DNA of 64,000 bases from Silene latifolia (lineage: Eukaryota; Streptophyta; Magnoliopsida; Caryophyllales; Caryophyllaceae), in assembly GCF_048544455.1 (NCBI RefSeq), contig NC_133538.1, positions 19,867,969 to 19,931,968 of the forward strand, written 5' to 3'. Position numbers and translations under genes: made by a program. Each line of letters begins with the position of its first letter. Position 1 is the first letter of the stretch. Below the pieces are notes generated by a model. It saw only the letters and a list, made by a program, of their open reading frames with translations. It ran no database searches and was not told where the DNA came from. This document shows positions 39,701 through 50,133 of this stretch, in pieces.

Positions 39701-40716
39701 AATTTTGAAGCACTAAACCAGGGGAACTTTGCCAATTTGAAGAAAACTACACTACACTACACTAATAAAATTCAATACGCCTACCCAAATTGAACATAAG
39801 GCAGTAATTTCAAAAATATTAGCTCTTTTAAGCTTTCCTTTTTCTCCCTAATAAAGTTTTCGCCTCACTCAAGTTGAACAATTTCCAATAACCAAGCAGC
39901 TGAGCTTCGATACAAGCACCATATCCCTTCCTTCCGGGTCGTTTATTTACCTTTATTTTGTTCTTTGTGAGAGGTATTTTAATCAAAGGTATACAAATGA
40001 ATGGACAGAGGGACTAACTTTTTTCTATGACGCTCCAGACTGACGAAATTCAAAATATCAGCCAACATCATTATACACTACAAATTCCAGTACAAATCAA
40101 TTAAAAAGGCTGATCAGCTGAAAAAGAATTGGCATAATTTCTCAGATATATTGATCAAAAGTTGATAAATTCCCCCCTTTAGATCAATTTCAACACATAA
40201 ATTCGATATTATTCACATCGGTACTCTGTAGCTACCATCATACAGTCCAAATATCAATTCAATTACACCAAAATATTGAATTGAATGTTTCTAATTAACC
40301 AATTGACCTTAATCAAATAAGCTAAAGCATACATAATCCTGTAATTTAAATTAAAATCACATAAAACCTCGATTTCCGCAATCACAAACACGATTTACAA
40401 ACTACTCCGTGTCGATAAATCAAACTTATGAACTTGAAGCAATCAACAAAAGAAAAAGCACCTGATTGCCGAGAAAATCGAGAATGTGAACGGCGCCGCA
40501 ATGAGTACCAAGCGCGATCATACGTTCAGCGACGGCGATACAGGTAGCGGCATCATTCGCTAACAAAGAAGATAAACTTCCGCCCATTCTTTGATACTTG
40601 AGTTTAGGCTCATCTTCTTCATCTTCAGCGTCTTCAGCGGCGGAGAAATCGCTTTCTTCATCAAGAGCTTCGTCGTCGCGGTAGTCGGCGCCGTTTTCCG
40701 GCGAAATTGGGGACAT
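21705..40716 (-). CDS. VPS41: VPS41, vacuolar sorting subunit of the HOPS complex, 19 exons
   Basis: Exons: 40462-40716, 39234-39503, 38968-39147, 38568-38828, 36635-36767, 36381-36471, 27913-28015, 26788-26891, 26581-26674, 26329-26484, 26183-26245, 25988-26053, 25477-25677, 24679-24756, 24483-24602, 24291-24371, 24022-24107, 22450-22531, 21705-22124. All phases join, giving 2844 nt (947 residues), close to the remembered Arabidopsis length of about 980. Start is ATG at 40716 ([13 protein letters not shown]); the two codons upstream include GTG, not ATG. An acidic N-terminus is followed by WD40-type propeller blades ([32 protein letters not shown]), then helical clathrin-repeat segments ([35 protein letters not shown]). 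The C-terminus is RING-H2 ([27 protein letters not shown]). In the family, it tethers late endosomes to the vacuole with other HOPS subunits. No coding lesion was seen despite heavy TE load in introns. Confidence 0.95.
23458..23628. mobile_element. PIF/Harbinger-like MITE in VPS41 intron 17
   Basis: 171-bp foldback with imperfect ends (GGCATTGTTTGGATA and the complement of TATTCAAACAAAGTG) flanked by TAA at 23455-23457 and 23629-23631. The interior pairs a GGGAGGGGAGGG-rich arm with a CTCCC-rich arm. A 3-bp TAA duplication is typical of Tourist-type elements. Confidence 0.6.
28385..32225 (-). pseudogene. LINE ORF2 (endonuclease, RT, RNase H), broken
   Basis: Read from 32225 downward. The endonuclease starts [13 protein letters not shown] and continues in a second frame ([23 protein letters not shown]). 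RT pieces are at 31257-30700 ([35 protein letters not shown]), 30625-30197 ([23 protein letters not shown]) and 30183-29551. A zf-RVT domain follows ([34 protein letters not shown]). RNase H begins [17 protein letters not shown] and its second half lies in another frame at 28385-28666 ([16 protein letters not shown]). At least five frame or stop lesions make it non-functional. Confidence 0.9.
32475..34054 (-). pseudogene. LINE ORF1 (DUF4283/zinc-knuckle), broken
   Basis: Starts [13 protein letters not shown] (ATG at 34054) and has an acidic stretch followed by a DUF4283-type region ([51 protein letters not shown]). A TGA near 33350 interrupts the frame; it resumes as [13 protein letters not shown] and reaches a knuckle ([13 protein letters not shown]) in which the expected first Cys is Ser. 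This would be the nucleic-acid-binding ORF1 protein of a plant L1. Confidence 0.85.
34326..34601. mobile_element. Stowaway-like MITE in VPS41 intron 6
   Basis: 276 bp with inverted ends CTCCCTCCGATCCAGACAG and its complement, extended by imperfect subterminal pairing, flanked by TA at 34324-34325 and 34602-34603. The CTCCCTCCG end and TA target are diagnostic of Stowaway (Tc1/mariner-derived). Confidence 0.88.
34956..36097. mobile_element. Mutator-like foldback element with TIRs of about 135 bp, VPS41 intron 6
   Basis: 1142-bp element. Both ends read G(A/G)GTTTTTTGA(G/T)AACTGC and the inverted repeat runs about 135 bp with few mismatches (to about 35097 and from about 35960). A 9-bp target duplication TATCCAAAA lies at 34947-34955 and 36098-36106. 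Nine-bp duplications and long TIRs are typical of MULEs. No transposase is present, so the element is non-autonomous. Within it a 33-bp unit is duplicated in tandem (35368-35400, 35401-35433). Confidence 0.88.
36768..38567 (-). other. VPS41 intron 4
   Basis: 1.8-kb intron with no complete mobile element recognised. A GGAGGGAGTATG word near 38085 may be one end of a decayed Stowaway copy. Confidence 0.5.
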
Positions 40717-40865
40717 TTGCACCGGAGACTTACGGTGTTTGGGGGAATGATGAGGTGTCAGGTTTTTATTATTAGTTTATTGCAATGGAGGGAGGGAGGT
40801 GTTTTTATTTGCAACACAACAAAAAACAAAAGAGTTGTGACAGGGGAAAGTGCCACATTATTAAT

Positions 40866-42068
40866 CACTTTTTCTTTTTGTCGCCCGATTTTTATTAATA
40901 TCGCCCAAGTAATTTACGAAATTGCCCTTCTAAAATTAAACAATCACGAAATTGCCATTCTACACCAAACAATACGTTTCAAAGGAAAAAAAAAAAAACA
41001 AATTGAGCGATATTACTACCGTATTTCTCAAATTTGTTCCACACTCCTCAAATTCACGCTTTTTTTTAACCGTTTGCCATTTGCGACACATGACAACGGA
41101 ACTGTCGTGAACCTCGCACGACACACCAACGGAATTGTCGTTTAGCTCACACGATAACACAGCAGTAGTGTTTTATTGCTGTCTTGGTTGCTCGAAGACG
41201 CCACTACTGTTGTCGATTTATCGGAGTTGGGGATGGTTCACCATTGCTGTAGTATCGTATTTCTTTGATCAAATTTGAATTGGTTGTTTCTTATTACTTG
41301 AATATAGCTTTAGTGTGCATACTCACATAATTGAATGATGATGGTTGTGAATCATATTGCTTTTCCTTCATTTTCTATTATGATGTTATGACTTATGATG
41401 ATGATGATTAACTAAAAGTTAAAAACGAAAAATAATTAATGAAATAATATAATTATACGAATGAAGGCAGGGTTTCACGCCAATCACACGACATCACCAT
41501 GACTTTATCATGCAAACTAAACGACCACACCGTCGACTGATCGTGTAACTAAGACGCCCACACCGTGATCTGATCGTGTCAATCACATAATTGCACCGCG
41601 GTTGTCTCGTTTAAAGTACACGAACTAACGGTGGATGAATTGTGAACTTGACACGAAGGCTCCATGGGTTTCTCATCTAAAACGCGCGATCAGGTCCCCA
41701 CCACCCCGGTCATCACAGGAGAGCGGCGCCGGCAACCCTGTCCAAAATTCCGTCCAAAAGTTCCAATTAAATGCCAGAATTTTACGGCCCTTATAGTCAA
41801 ACCGCTTAAACCATAAACTTGCTAATGAAGAACGAAAATTTAAAAAGATGTACGATCAAATTAATTAATTTATCTCGTTTATTGCGTGTGAATTGCGGTC
41901 GTTCATGATTGGAGATTTAGAGTTACAGAATTTAATTATTGTTTAGAGGCTAATAAGGGAGGAGATAGAATTGAAAAGTCAAAAGATAAGATATAAGGGT
42001 AGAATTGGAAAGTCATTGTTAAATTCGGGCGATACTAAGTAAAACACGGGCGACAAAAAGCAGCTCCC
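40866..42068. mobile_element. Terminal-inverted-repeat element upstream of VPS41
   Basis: About 1.2 kb. The left end contains CTTTTTGTCGCCCGATTTT and ATATCGCCCAAGT; the right end, on the opposite strand, has CTTTTTGTCGCCCGTGTTTT and GTATCGCCCGAAT at the same spacing. A candidate 8-bp target duplication TTATTAAT lies at 40858-40865 and 42069-42076. No transposase ORF is present. An 8-bp duplication points to hAT, but the outermost bases of the two TIRs do not match well, so the exact ends and family are uncertain. It lies 150 bp 5' of the VPS41 ATG. Confidence 0.65.
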
Positions 42069-42170
42069 TTATTAATTCCAACAAGTTGAAGGTGGTGTCG
42101 AGTTTTAGTTGTGCTTGGAACAAAACTCAGTTATAAATTTATAATTTTGTTTGGCAAGTCTTGCTATAAA

Positions 42171-42291
42171 CGGATATATCTACCCAACCCGTCTATAATA
42201 AGAGACGGGTCAAATACCCTTAAAGTGGCAAGACGGATATATCTACCCAACCCGTCTATAATAAGAGACGGGTCAAATACCCTTAAAGTGG
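42171..42291. repeat. 63-bp tandem duplication with hairpin
   Basis: Two copies (42171-42233, 42234-42291) of a unit containing the inverted repeat ACCCGTCT-ATAATA-AGAGACGGGT. The duplication gives a spurious 21-residue peptide repeat. Confidence 0.9.
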
Positions 42292-43824
42292 TGACATTTT
42301 TGGGGTCCACCACGCAAGTTGTTGTTTGTCTTATGCGTAATGTGGTATGTTACTTGGCCCGTCTTTTTTTTTTTTTTTTTTTGAAAAACCACCCCAGGCG
42401 GTATTACCTCATATTAGAAATATCATCGTGACACAAGTCCATAACATATCTAGGGAGCGAGGCATCCCATACTCTCCTAACAAACTGCGAGGAGCAAAGA
42501 TGCGCTAGCTCATGTGCTACTCGGTTATGTTTCCTACTAACAAAAGACCATAAGACCGAATCAAAAGCATTACAAAGGACGTTAATATCGTCTAAAATTA
42601 AATGGAAATCGCTTCTTCCTTTGGACTTCGTCCTCAGCTCGTCTATCAGCGTCTTGCAATCGCTTTCGATAACCACACGTCGACATCCCTTCCGTCTTGC
42701 TTCCTTCAGACCGTTTAAGATCGCCGGCCTCACGCCCCCGCACCTCCATCGTCCCCTCCCCCCGTATTCTCGCCAACCCCCATAAGACCACTCCCCCACT
42801 GTCTCGCGCCACCCCACCCAGGCCTGTCCCCCACCCCTCCTTAACGCCGGCGTCAATATTCACCTTCACCCACCCTCTATCCGGCTTCAGCCAACAACCC
42901 TTTTCCGCCTCTCCCGTACCATCAGCTCCGGCCACCCTTTTGTCGACAACCAGCTCCCTCCTCAGATCTTCCACCCTTCTCACCACCCTAAACACATCCA
43001 CCACGACCCCTTCGAACAGTAGCTTGTTCCGCGCTTCCCATATCGCCCAACACCCCCATCATGAATGTATCTATCTCACTCCCCTCAAGCTCCCTCCACA
43101 CATCCTCCACCCACTCCCTCACCCGCTCATACCCGTCCCCCATACGTACTTCCAAACCCAGCCTATCCCATAAGCCCCCTGCCCACCCACAGTCCCGAAT
43201 GAGGTGAAGACAAGTCTCCACCTCGCAAGTACAAATTGGACATTCCACGCTAATTGCCTGCACTCGTCGTGCCAAATTATCTTTCGTCGCAATTGAATTG
43301 TTACACAATTGCCACATAAAGACTTTGATCCTTGGGAGAACATTCGCCTTCCAAATGCGATTCCACAGCTGTTTCTCCTTAGCAAAGTCAGACGACGTTG
43401 CCTCATCTTCACTACTCCTTGCCAACTCCTTATATGCCGACTTTACCGAGTATTCCCCATTCTTTTCTAGGTCCCATATCCACGTATCTTCAGGTTTCGT
43501 CTCACTAATCCGCATTTGAAGAATACGATCTTGCTCAAAAGGGAGGAAACAAGAGCGTACCTTATTCGTGTCCCACGATAACCCATCCGTCGACCATAGG
43601 TCCGCTACCACCATCTCCAAACTAGCTTGGTTCCGCGGTGAAATGACTCTCCTTGTCTGTGTGCCTGGTATCCACGGGTCCAACCAAACAAGAGTACTCA
43701 GCCCATCTCCAATTCTCTTCCTCGCTCCCAACTTAAGCACTTCCCGAGCCTCTAGGATTCCTCTCCAAGTAAAGCTAGGAGCCGTCCCTAGCGTGGCAGC
43801 CATGAACGACCCATTAGCGAAATA

Positions 43825-45329
43825 TGATGAGTCATAATTATATACATATTTATGCCTCCCCTTAATTACTTTTGATACGGTTTTCGTGCTAGTTTATATC
43901 ATTTACATGCCTTTTATGTTAGAATGTTGATACTTCCGCCTTTTGATGTTTAATGTAGAAATGATGCATTTGAGGAGCAAAGGATTGAAATGGGCATCTC
44001 GGAGTGAGCATGAAGGGATACACGAAGCATGGCACGAGAATCCATAAGAACGAAGGAAGAGAAGTTAAGAAGAAAACACGAAGAAAAGAGCTTCTTATTA
44101 CAAGTGCCTACTTTGAAGAGCCATATCTCGAGTTCTACAACATATTTTCAAGTGATTCCAATTGGAGGTGAAAGCCTATCCTCTTAGCTTTCCAACGCCG
44201 TGAAAATCGCTTGTTTCTGACAAGTAACGAAGAAATGGCGGCCGTTTGAAGTTCAGTGCGCGAAGTAGGAAATTGGTGCCTCGATCGAGTCAACCTTGGC
44301 TCGATCGAGGAACTTCATGCTCGATCGAGTCACTATCGACTCGATCGAGGAACCAACCTAATCAAATAAATTTCGCAATGTCGGGAGTTGGGTGTTCTTG
44401 AACTTTGGTGCCTCGATCGAGTCACCCTTGGCTCGATCGAGGAACCTTCCAGTTTTATAATTCCCGCAACTTTCCTTAAGTCGGTTATGTATTGCTATAA
44501 ATACCAAAACTCGTACCCTAGGTTATTTTATGCTTTATTTTCAGTAGGTTTAATATAGATACCTTAGAAAACTCTCTAAAATACTTAGTTTAGTTTATTT
44601 ATTGTTCTTACTTCCGGATCTAGCTATTTACGGTATTGTTCTTAATCTTTCCTTTATTATTAGTCATTTATTTCATTGTTCATCTTTTATGCTTGCAATC
44701 ATGTTTCTTATTAATGTTATTGTTGTTCTTCTTTCTATTATGCGTAGCTAAATCTCTTATCTAGGGTGAAAGGGGATCTAGGTTGTTAGAAAAGGGATTA
44801 TTATGAATTGATTGTTAAATTGCTCTTAATTGTTGTTTGATTATCGTATTACTTCCAATTAGTTAATTACTTGATCGAAATTGATTAATTAGTCTTGCAT
44901 AAACTAGGATTATCACCGACCGGGTTAAGACTAGTATAGGCCACGATAATTGAATAGAGATAATTTAATGATAGCGACCGCATGTTAAATTAGATCTAAA
45001 AGAAATATTTAATCGACCGATCATATGACTTTCAACAATATACATTGCTCAATCAATGAATTAAATTCTACCCTTTGACGACGACCTAGTGAACCCGATC
45101 CCTAGACCTTTTAATATTATTGTTATTCATCTTTTATTTACTTGCAATTAGTTGATTAGCATACAAACGATCAAACCCCCAAAATTGGTTACCTTAAGAC
45201 GAAATTAAATATAATCAAACTAGATAATCACCGCCTCCCTGTGGATTCGACCCTGACTTACCGCTAGCTATTTTGTTAGTAGTAGTTTAGGTTTACTTTG
45301 ATTAAGGTGATACGACTTTAACCTTATCA
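43825..45329 (+). mobile_element. Solo LTR of an Athila-related element
   Basis: 1505 bp, TGATGAGTC to AACCTTATCA, flanked by the 5-bp duplication AAATA at 43820-43824 and 45330-45334. It shares with the Athila LTR the terminal motif GGTGATACGACTTTA, the GATACTTCCGCC/GATACTGCCGC region and three palindrome pairs, but is clearly diverged. A single LTR with a target duplication indicates recombination between the two LTRs of a former full element. Confidence 0.92.
44280..44441. repeat. Paired CTCGATCGAG palindromes, solo LTR
   Basis: Six perfect sites starting at 44280, 44300, 44320, 44340, 44412 and 44432, three pairs each exactly 20 bp apart, each beginning (C/G)CTCGATCGAGTCA. Confidence 0.93.
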
Positions 45330-47999
45330 AAATACTTACCACCTAACACACGAACCATCAAGCTTGATTTGTCAGTAAGAAATCGCCATGCTTGCTTACC
45401 CAGGAGCGCTAAATTAAATTTATGAAAATCTCTAAATCCCAAGCCTCCTGCACACTTCGGTCTACAAAGTTTCGACCAAGCAATCCATGGTATCTTACCC
45501 TTCCCATTCGAAGCTCCCCACCAAAAGCGAGATACAATCGACCTTAATTCCTCACAGAAGTTGTCCGGCAGTTTGAAGACGCTCATCGCATAAGTCGGGA
45601 TTGATTGGGCTACAGCCTTTATCAATACCTCCCGACCCGCCTTCGAAAACAGATGCCCTTTCCACCCCTGCAATTTTTTAGTCAATTTATCCCGAATAAC
45701 ACTAGCCACAACTCTCTTCGAATGACCAACCACTGTAGGCAACCCCAGATATCTCTCCTGTTCCTCCACGGTCCGCACCTCCAGACAGTCAGCCACGGCA
45801 CATTTGTCTGCCTCTCTAGTCCCCTTACTGAACGAGACGGTAGTTTTGTCAAAGTTCACCACTTGCCCCGACGCACCCTCATAATCACGCAACACCCTCT
45901 TAACACAACTAGCCTCCTCTTTGTTCGCCTTCACAAAGAAAATACTATCATCCGCGAACAAAAGATGTGTAACCACTGGCGAGGCAGCCGCTATCCGAAT
46001 GCCGTGAATAGCCCCATTTTCAGCAGCCCGTCTCATAAGACTTGAAAGGACTTCAGCGCATAAAATAAATAGGTATGGGGATAGGGGATCACCCTGTCTG
46101 AGCCCCCTACTCGGCCTGAATAGCTCCGAGGGCACACCATTAATCATAACCGCAAACTGTACCGAGGACACACACATCATGACTCTGCTTACCCATCGGT
46201 CATCAAACCCCATACGAAGGAGGACTCTCTTGAGGAACCCCCATTCGACCCTATCATATGCCTTAGACATGTCTAATTTTAGCGCCATGTGCCCTTTCTT
46301 ATTTTTAGAATTTTTCATAAAATGGAACATCTCAAAAGCTACCAAAATATTATCCGTTATGAGCCTCCCCGGGGTGAACGCACTCTGGTTTTCAGACACA
46401 ATATCTCCCAAAAAGGACTTCAGACGGTTTGCTAGGACCTTTGACACTAACTTGTAAATGACATTGCATAAACTAATCGGTCTAAAATCCGCCATTTTAT
46501 CCGGGGCTTTCTTTTTCGGAATTAAAATGATATGAGTTACGTTAATACCTTCAGAAACAAAGGCGCCTCGCAGAACCCGAAGAACTGTTCGCACCACCGC
46601 AGGACCCACGATATACCAGTAGGTCTGGTAAAACAGACCGTTCATTCCATCAGGACCCGGAGCTTTCAAAGGGTGCATTTGATTTAGAGCAGTTGTCACC
46701 TCTTCCTCGCTATACTCACACCGCAGCATATAGTTCATTCTGTCCGTCACTCTGCCCTCAATACCGTCAAGGAGGTACTCAAAGTCTCGGGGTTCACCTG
46801 TCGTAAAGAGCTTTTCGAAGTAATTTTTCGCTACACCTGTAATGGCTTCCAGCCCCTCCTTAACCCTACCGTCCTCATCCACTATTCTGTCAATATGGTT
46901 GCGCTCTCGTCGTTGGCCAGCTTTCCTGTGGAAGTACTTTGTATTTCTGTCGCCTTCCCTTAGCCAAATCGCTCTTGATCTCTGCCTCCAAAAGATTTCT
47001 TCCTGTTTCAAAAGCGTAGCAATCTCCTTTACCAGCTTCTTCCTTTCCTCTACCTCCCTCCTGGATCGCCCTCCTTCGTTTAATTTAGTTAATTTTCGCC
47101 GCTTGGAATTTAGGTATTTCACTATTTTCCCGATGCTAATCCCCTTCCATTTTTGTAGATTATCCGCGCATCGTTCCAGCAAATTAACTAAATCATCATC
47201 ACCCACTTCCCATGCCTGTCTAACCGCCTCTTCGCACCCCTCTTCTCCAATCCAAACCTGCTCAAACCGAAACTTCTTCCCCGTAAACCGTTCCTCCACC
47301 ACTCTTCTAGCTAGCTTCAGCAGAATGGGAGCGTTTTCAGACCACTCCCGAGCCAAATGAATCAGCTTAGCCCGCGGGAACAACTCAGCCCATTCATCAT
47401 TACTCAGTGCTCGATCAAGCCGGCATTGTCTATTGTCATCTTCGCTTTGTCCATTGTCATACGTGAATGCATAGCCTTCGAACTCGATATCTCTCAACCC
47501 ACAATCGTCTACTGATTCTCGAAAGTTATTCATTTGTCGTTGGGGTCTCGTTCCTCCTTTCATCTCCGTCGCAAAAAGAATTTCATTAAAATCACCAATG
47601 CACACCCACGGTCCCCCATACTGAGCTCCTAACTCCCTAAGCAGCTCCCACGATAAGTGCCTGTCAGCAACATTTGTCCATCCATAGAATCCTGTGACTC
47701 TCCAATTCCCCTCGGTTTCTTGTATTTCGAAGTCCATGTGATGGACCGAGGCTGATCGAAAGACACACCGCACATGTTTTTTCCACAGAAAGGCTAGACC
47801 GCCTGACCTCCCGACGCTATCCACCTCCATGCCCTCATATTCATCGAACTGGGCACGGACTCTCCTAAACTCTTCACCACTCATCTTAGTCTCGGAGAGA
47901 AAGACTAGAGTGGGGGCCTCCTTTCGTATCAAATTACGGAGTCCGCCTACTGCAGCGGGGTTGCCCAGCCCCCTGCAGTTAAGGCTCAAGAGATTCATT

Positions 48000-49348
48000 G
48001 GGCCGGGCGGGGTTGAGTCGTCTCAACCTCCGCCTCAGATGAACATACATCCATGATTTTTCGGACCTTCGACACCGTCAGCTCCTCCACCCCTTCGTCA
48101 CTACTCCTCCCTCTTTTGCTCCCTGCTGCCACCAATTTTACTTGTTCTACACCCCCTCCCCCTTCCTGCCTCCCATCTCCACTCCCCTTTCTCATCCTTG
48201 TCCATTTCAAGCTCTCCTTCATGGACCCCCCACCCTCACCTCCTCTCCCTTTGGTTACTCCTTCCACGACACCTTCCCTTCTCCCATTAGCTATAACATC
48301 CAGCCTGTCTTCAACAACATCCCCACCCCCGCATAACAACGACTTGTTGGACCCGCCTTCTCCACATACATCTCACCACCTCCTCATCCTCTTCCTCCAT
48401 ACTTACCCACTGTTAGTATCACTTCTCCCCTCCTCGTTCCTCGCCCCCTCCCCAACCCACTCGTCTTTTTCCTTTTGGTTATAATCGAGATATGCTGCAA
48501 CTTTGCTATCATTCGGTCTATATCTTCGTTCTCCTTTTGTTTGAACTCCTCATCAAACGCACTGTTCAAGTCCCCGGCACTTTTCGACCCCGTCTCCTTC
48601 TCCCTGCTTTACCACTCTCCTCGGTGACGCCCCTCGATTTTCACTAAACCGCAGTTCCCCTTCCTCATAAGGACCATCATCGCATTCCTTCTCTCCGTGG
48701 CCAAGGACCCCACACCCATAACAAAAGATAGGAAGTCTTTCATACTTAACATCGAACTCCTCTAATTTGCCCTTCGCCATTCTCGCTCGCACAACATCAC
48801 ACAGAGGTCTTCTTACATCGTGTAAGACCCTAATCCTCACCGCTCGTTCAAGTTACTGCAACGGCACTTCGTCTATCCTAACAAACGCCCAATTTGCGTC
48901 CCGGTCTCCGCACATTCTCAACGTTTGATCGACCCCTAAGGGGCAAATCATATACTCTAGCCCATAATGGTACTTGAAACAATGGTGTGTCCACTGGCTT
49001 TCCATCACAAATCGGGTCATTGAAGCACCAAATATATTTATCGAAGTGCCATGGTTGGCCATCGAAAACTTTAGCTTTATCATACTCCGACGCAAATTTA
49101 AATAGGAATATTTTGTTTTTTGCATCAATCATATTACCAATGATATTACCTTTTGTGTTCCACAACTTTGTCATTGTTTCAATGGCTGCCCTCGCATTAA
49201 CCGTCTTCGAAGACCAAACCCTACCCACAAGCATCACCTCTGCCTTCGTCTGATCCTCGCCTCTATCGCCTGTATCCCATATGAACTCATCGTCGTTGTC
49301 CGCTATCCCTTTGTCTTTCCTACGACTACATTCTCCCTGCGTCGCCAT
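48000..49348 (-). pseudogene. LINE ORF1 (DUF4283, CCHC knuckle), broken
   Basis: Starts MATQGECSRRKDKG at 49348. A DUF4283-like region follows (NIIGNMIDAKNKIFLFKF, GQPWHFDKYIWCF, LFQVPLWARVYDLP). The frame shifts near 48900 and again near 48850, then a complete CCHC knuckle CYGCGVLGHGEKEC appears at about 48700-48745. The remainder to ORF2 is low-complexity and charged. Confidence 0.82.
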
Positions 49349-49500
49349 AATTTTCAACCCTAACCCTCTGCTACTCGGTATAGGAACACCGTATTACAGT
49401 CACCCCAAGCACGTTAGTCCACCACGAATAAAGTAGAGATTGCCCAGAAGAGAAGGAGGAAACTAAAGACGTTGATTAGATAGAGGCTCTCATAGAAACC

Positions 49501-50133
49501 CTAGAGAGAATCTTTTTTTTCCGATTTAGCTAACTTGAAATAACCGGCACTTATTTATAGGCGGATAGTTGTCGTCTATAATGAGATTTTGTGAATCTTG
49601 TTTAATGGTCGTTGTTAGTGACCTAGTTATTTGCTAATTTCGGTGCTCTGTCTTTTCACTAGTCAAACTCCCATAGAATGTTGGTATTTTTCGTAGTCCA
49701 TATGGTTGTGGTCATCTAACGCTATGACTCCAAGAAAACGACCAAATAATCCCACCGCTTAAAAGAAAACCCCCAAAAAATCCCACATCTTCCCAGGGCC
49801 TCCCACCGCCTACCGCCTCTCTCGCCGTTGTCCTCTCCGCTCCCCATCAGGTCGTCGGCGAGCGCGATTCCACCTTCTCCATCATCCTCCTTGATCGGAT
49901 TCTATTATCGTTAGTCTCTTCCTCAGTGCTCGGAGTATAAATCGTATCATTCACTATAAATTCCTGAGCCCAGTGGCCATTTCAGTTGCAAGAAGGCGTT
50001 TCTTTTACAGTAGGACCGTTCTTTCATTGTAAGTTCAATTAGTTTTGTTGTTTCTGGTGTTTTACGGTTTCAAACCAGAGTTGTGTTCTTCTTGCTTTAG
50101 AATCTGTCTCAGTTTCATTAAAGCTCTTTTTCA
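49501..50133 (+). promoter_or_regulatory. Upstream region and 5' UTR of the first TPR gene
   Basis: From about 49740 the sequence (ACCCCCAAAAAATCCCA, then GCCGTTGTCCTCTCCGC) resembles that upstream of the second TPR gene, so the duplication includes the promoter side. A 5' UTR intron is suggested by CATTGTAAGTTC near 50030 and TTGCTTTAG near 50100. Confidence 0.5.

Larger units (their letters stand above)
42404..47998 (-). pseudogene. LINE ORF2 interrupted by the solo LTR
   Basis: 47998-45335 is one uninterrupted frame of almost 900 codons starting MNLLSLNCRGLGNP. The endonuclease includes LVFLSETKMS, CIGDFNEILF and RLDRALSND; RT has [57 protein letters not shown] and LLFADDSIFF. The frame ends at VLGGKYF where the LTR enters. 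Past the LTR it continues at 43824-42988 (APSFTWRGILEAREV, zf-RVT with WKANVLPRIKVFMWQLC). RNase H is spread over two frames to 42404 (VKVNIDAG, IESDCKTLIDEL, HNRVAHELAH). The long open N-terminal part suggests a young copy before the LTR insertion. Confidence 0.92.
42364..49500 (-). mobile_element. Second L1-type LINE, split by a solo LTR
   Basis: The poly(A) tail appears as a T run at 42364-42382. ORF2 runs from 47998 to about 42404 across the solo LTR at 43825-45329, and ORF1 lies at about 48000-49348. Removing the solo LTR, about 5.6 kb remains. The 5' end near 49500 is approximate and no target-site duplication was found. The codons used are more GC-rich than in the LINE of VPS41 intron 6. 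Confidence 0.88.

Noticed and set aside
40591-41145. 184-codon plus-strand ORF across the VPS41 start region
   Set aside because: Antisense to VPS41 exon 1 and runs into TE sequence; no domain.
42350-42363. Target-site duplication for the second LINE (GTTACTTGGCCCGT)
   Set aside because: No matching copy was found near the 5' end at 49300-49900, so none is claimed.
46842-47360. Plus-strand ORFs opposite the LINE ORF2
   Set aside because: Antisense shadows of the long minus-strand frame.
48053-48484. Pro/Ser/Leu-rich plus-strand ORF
   Set aside because: Shadow of LINE ORF1 low-complexity sequence.
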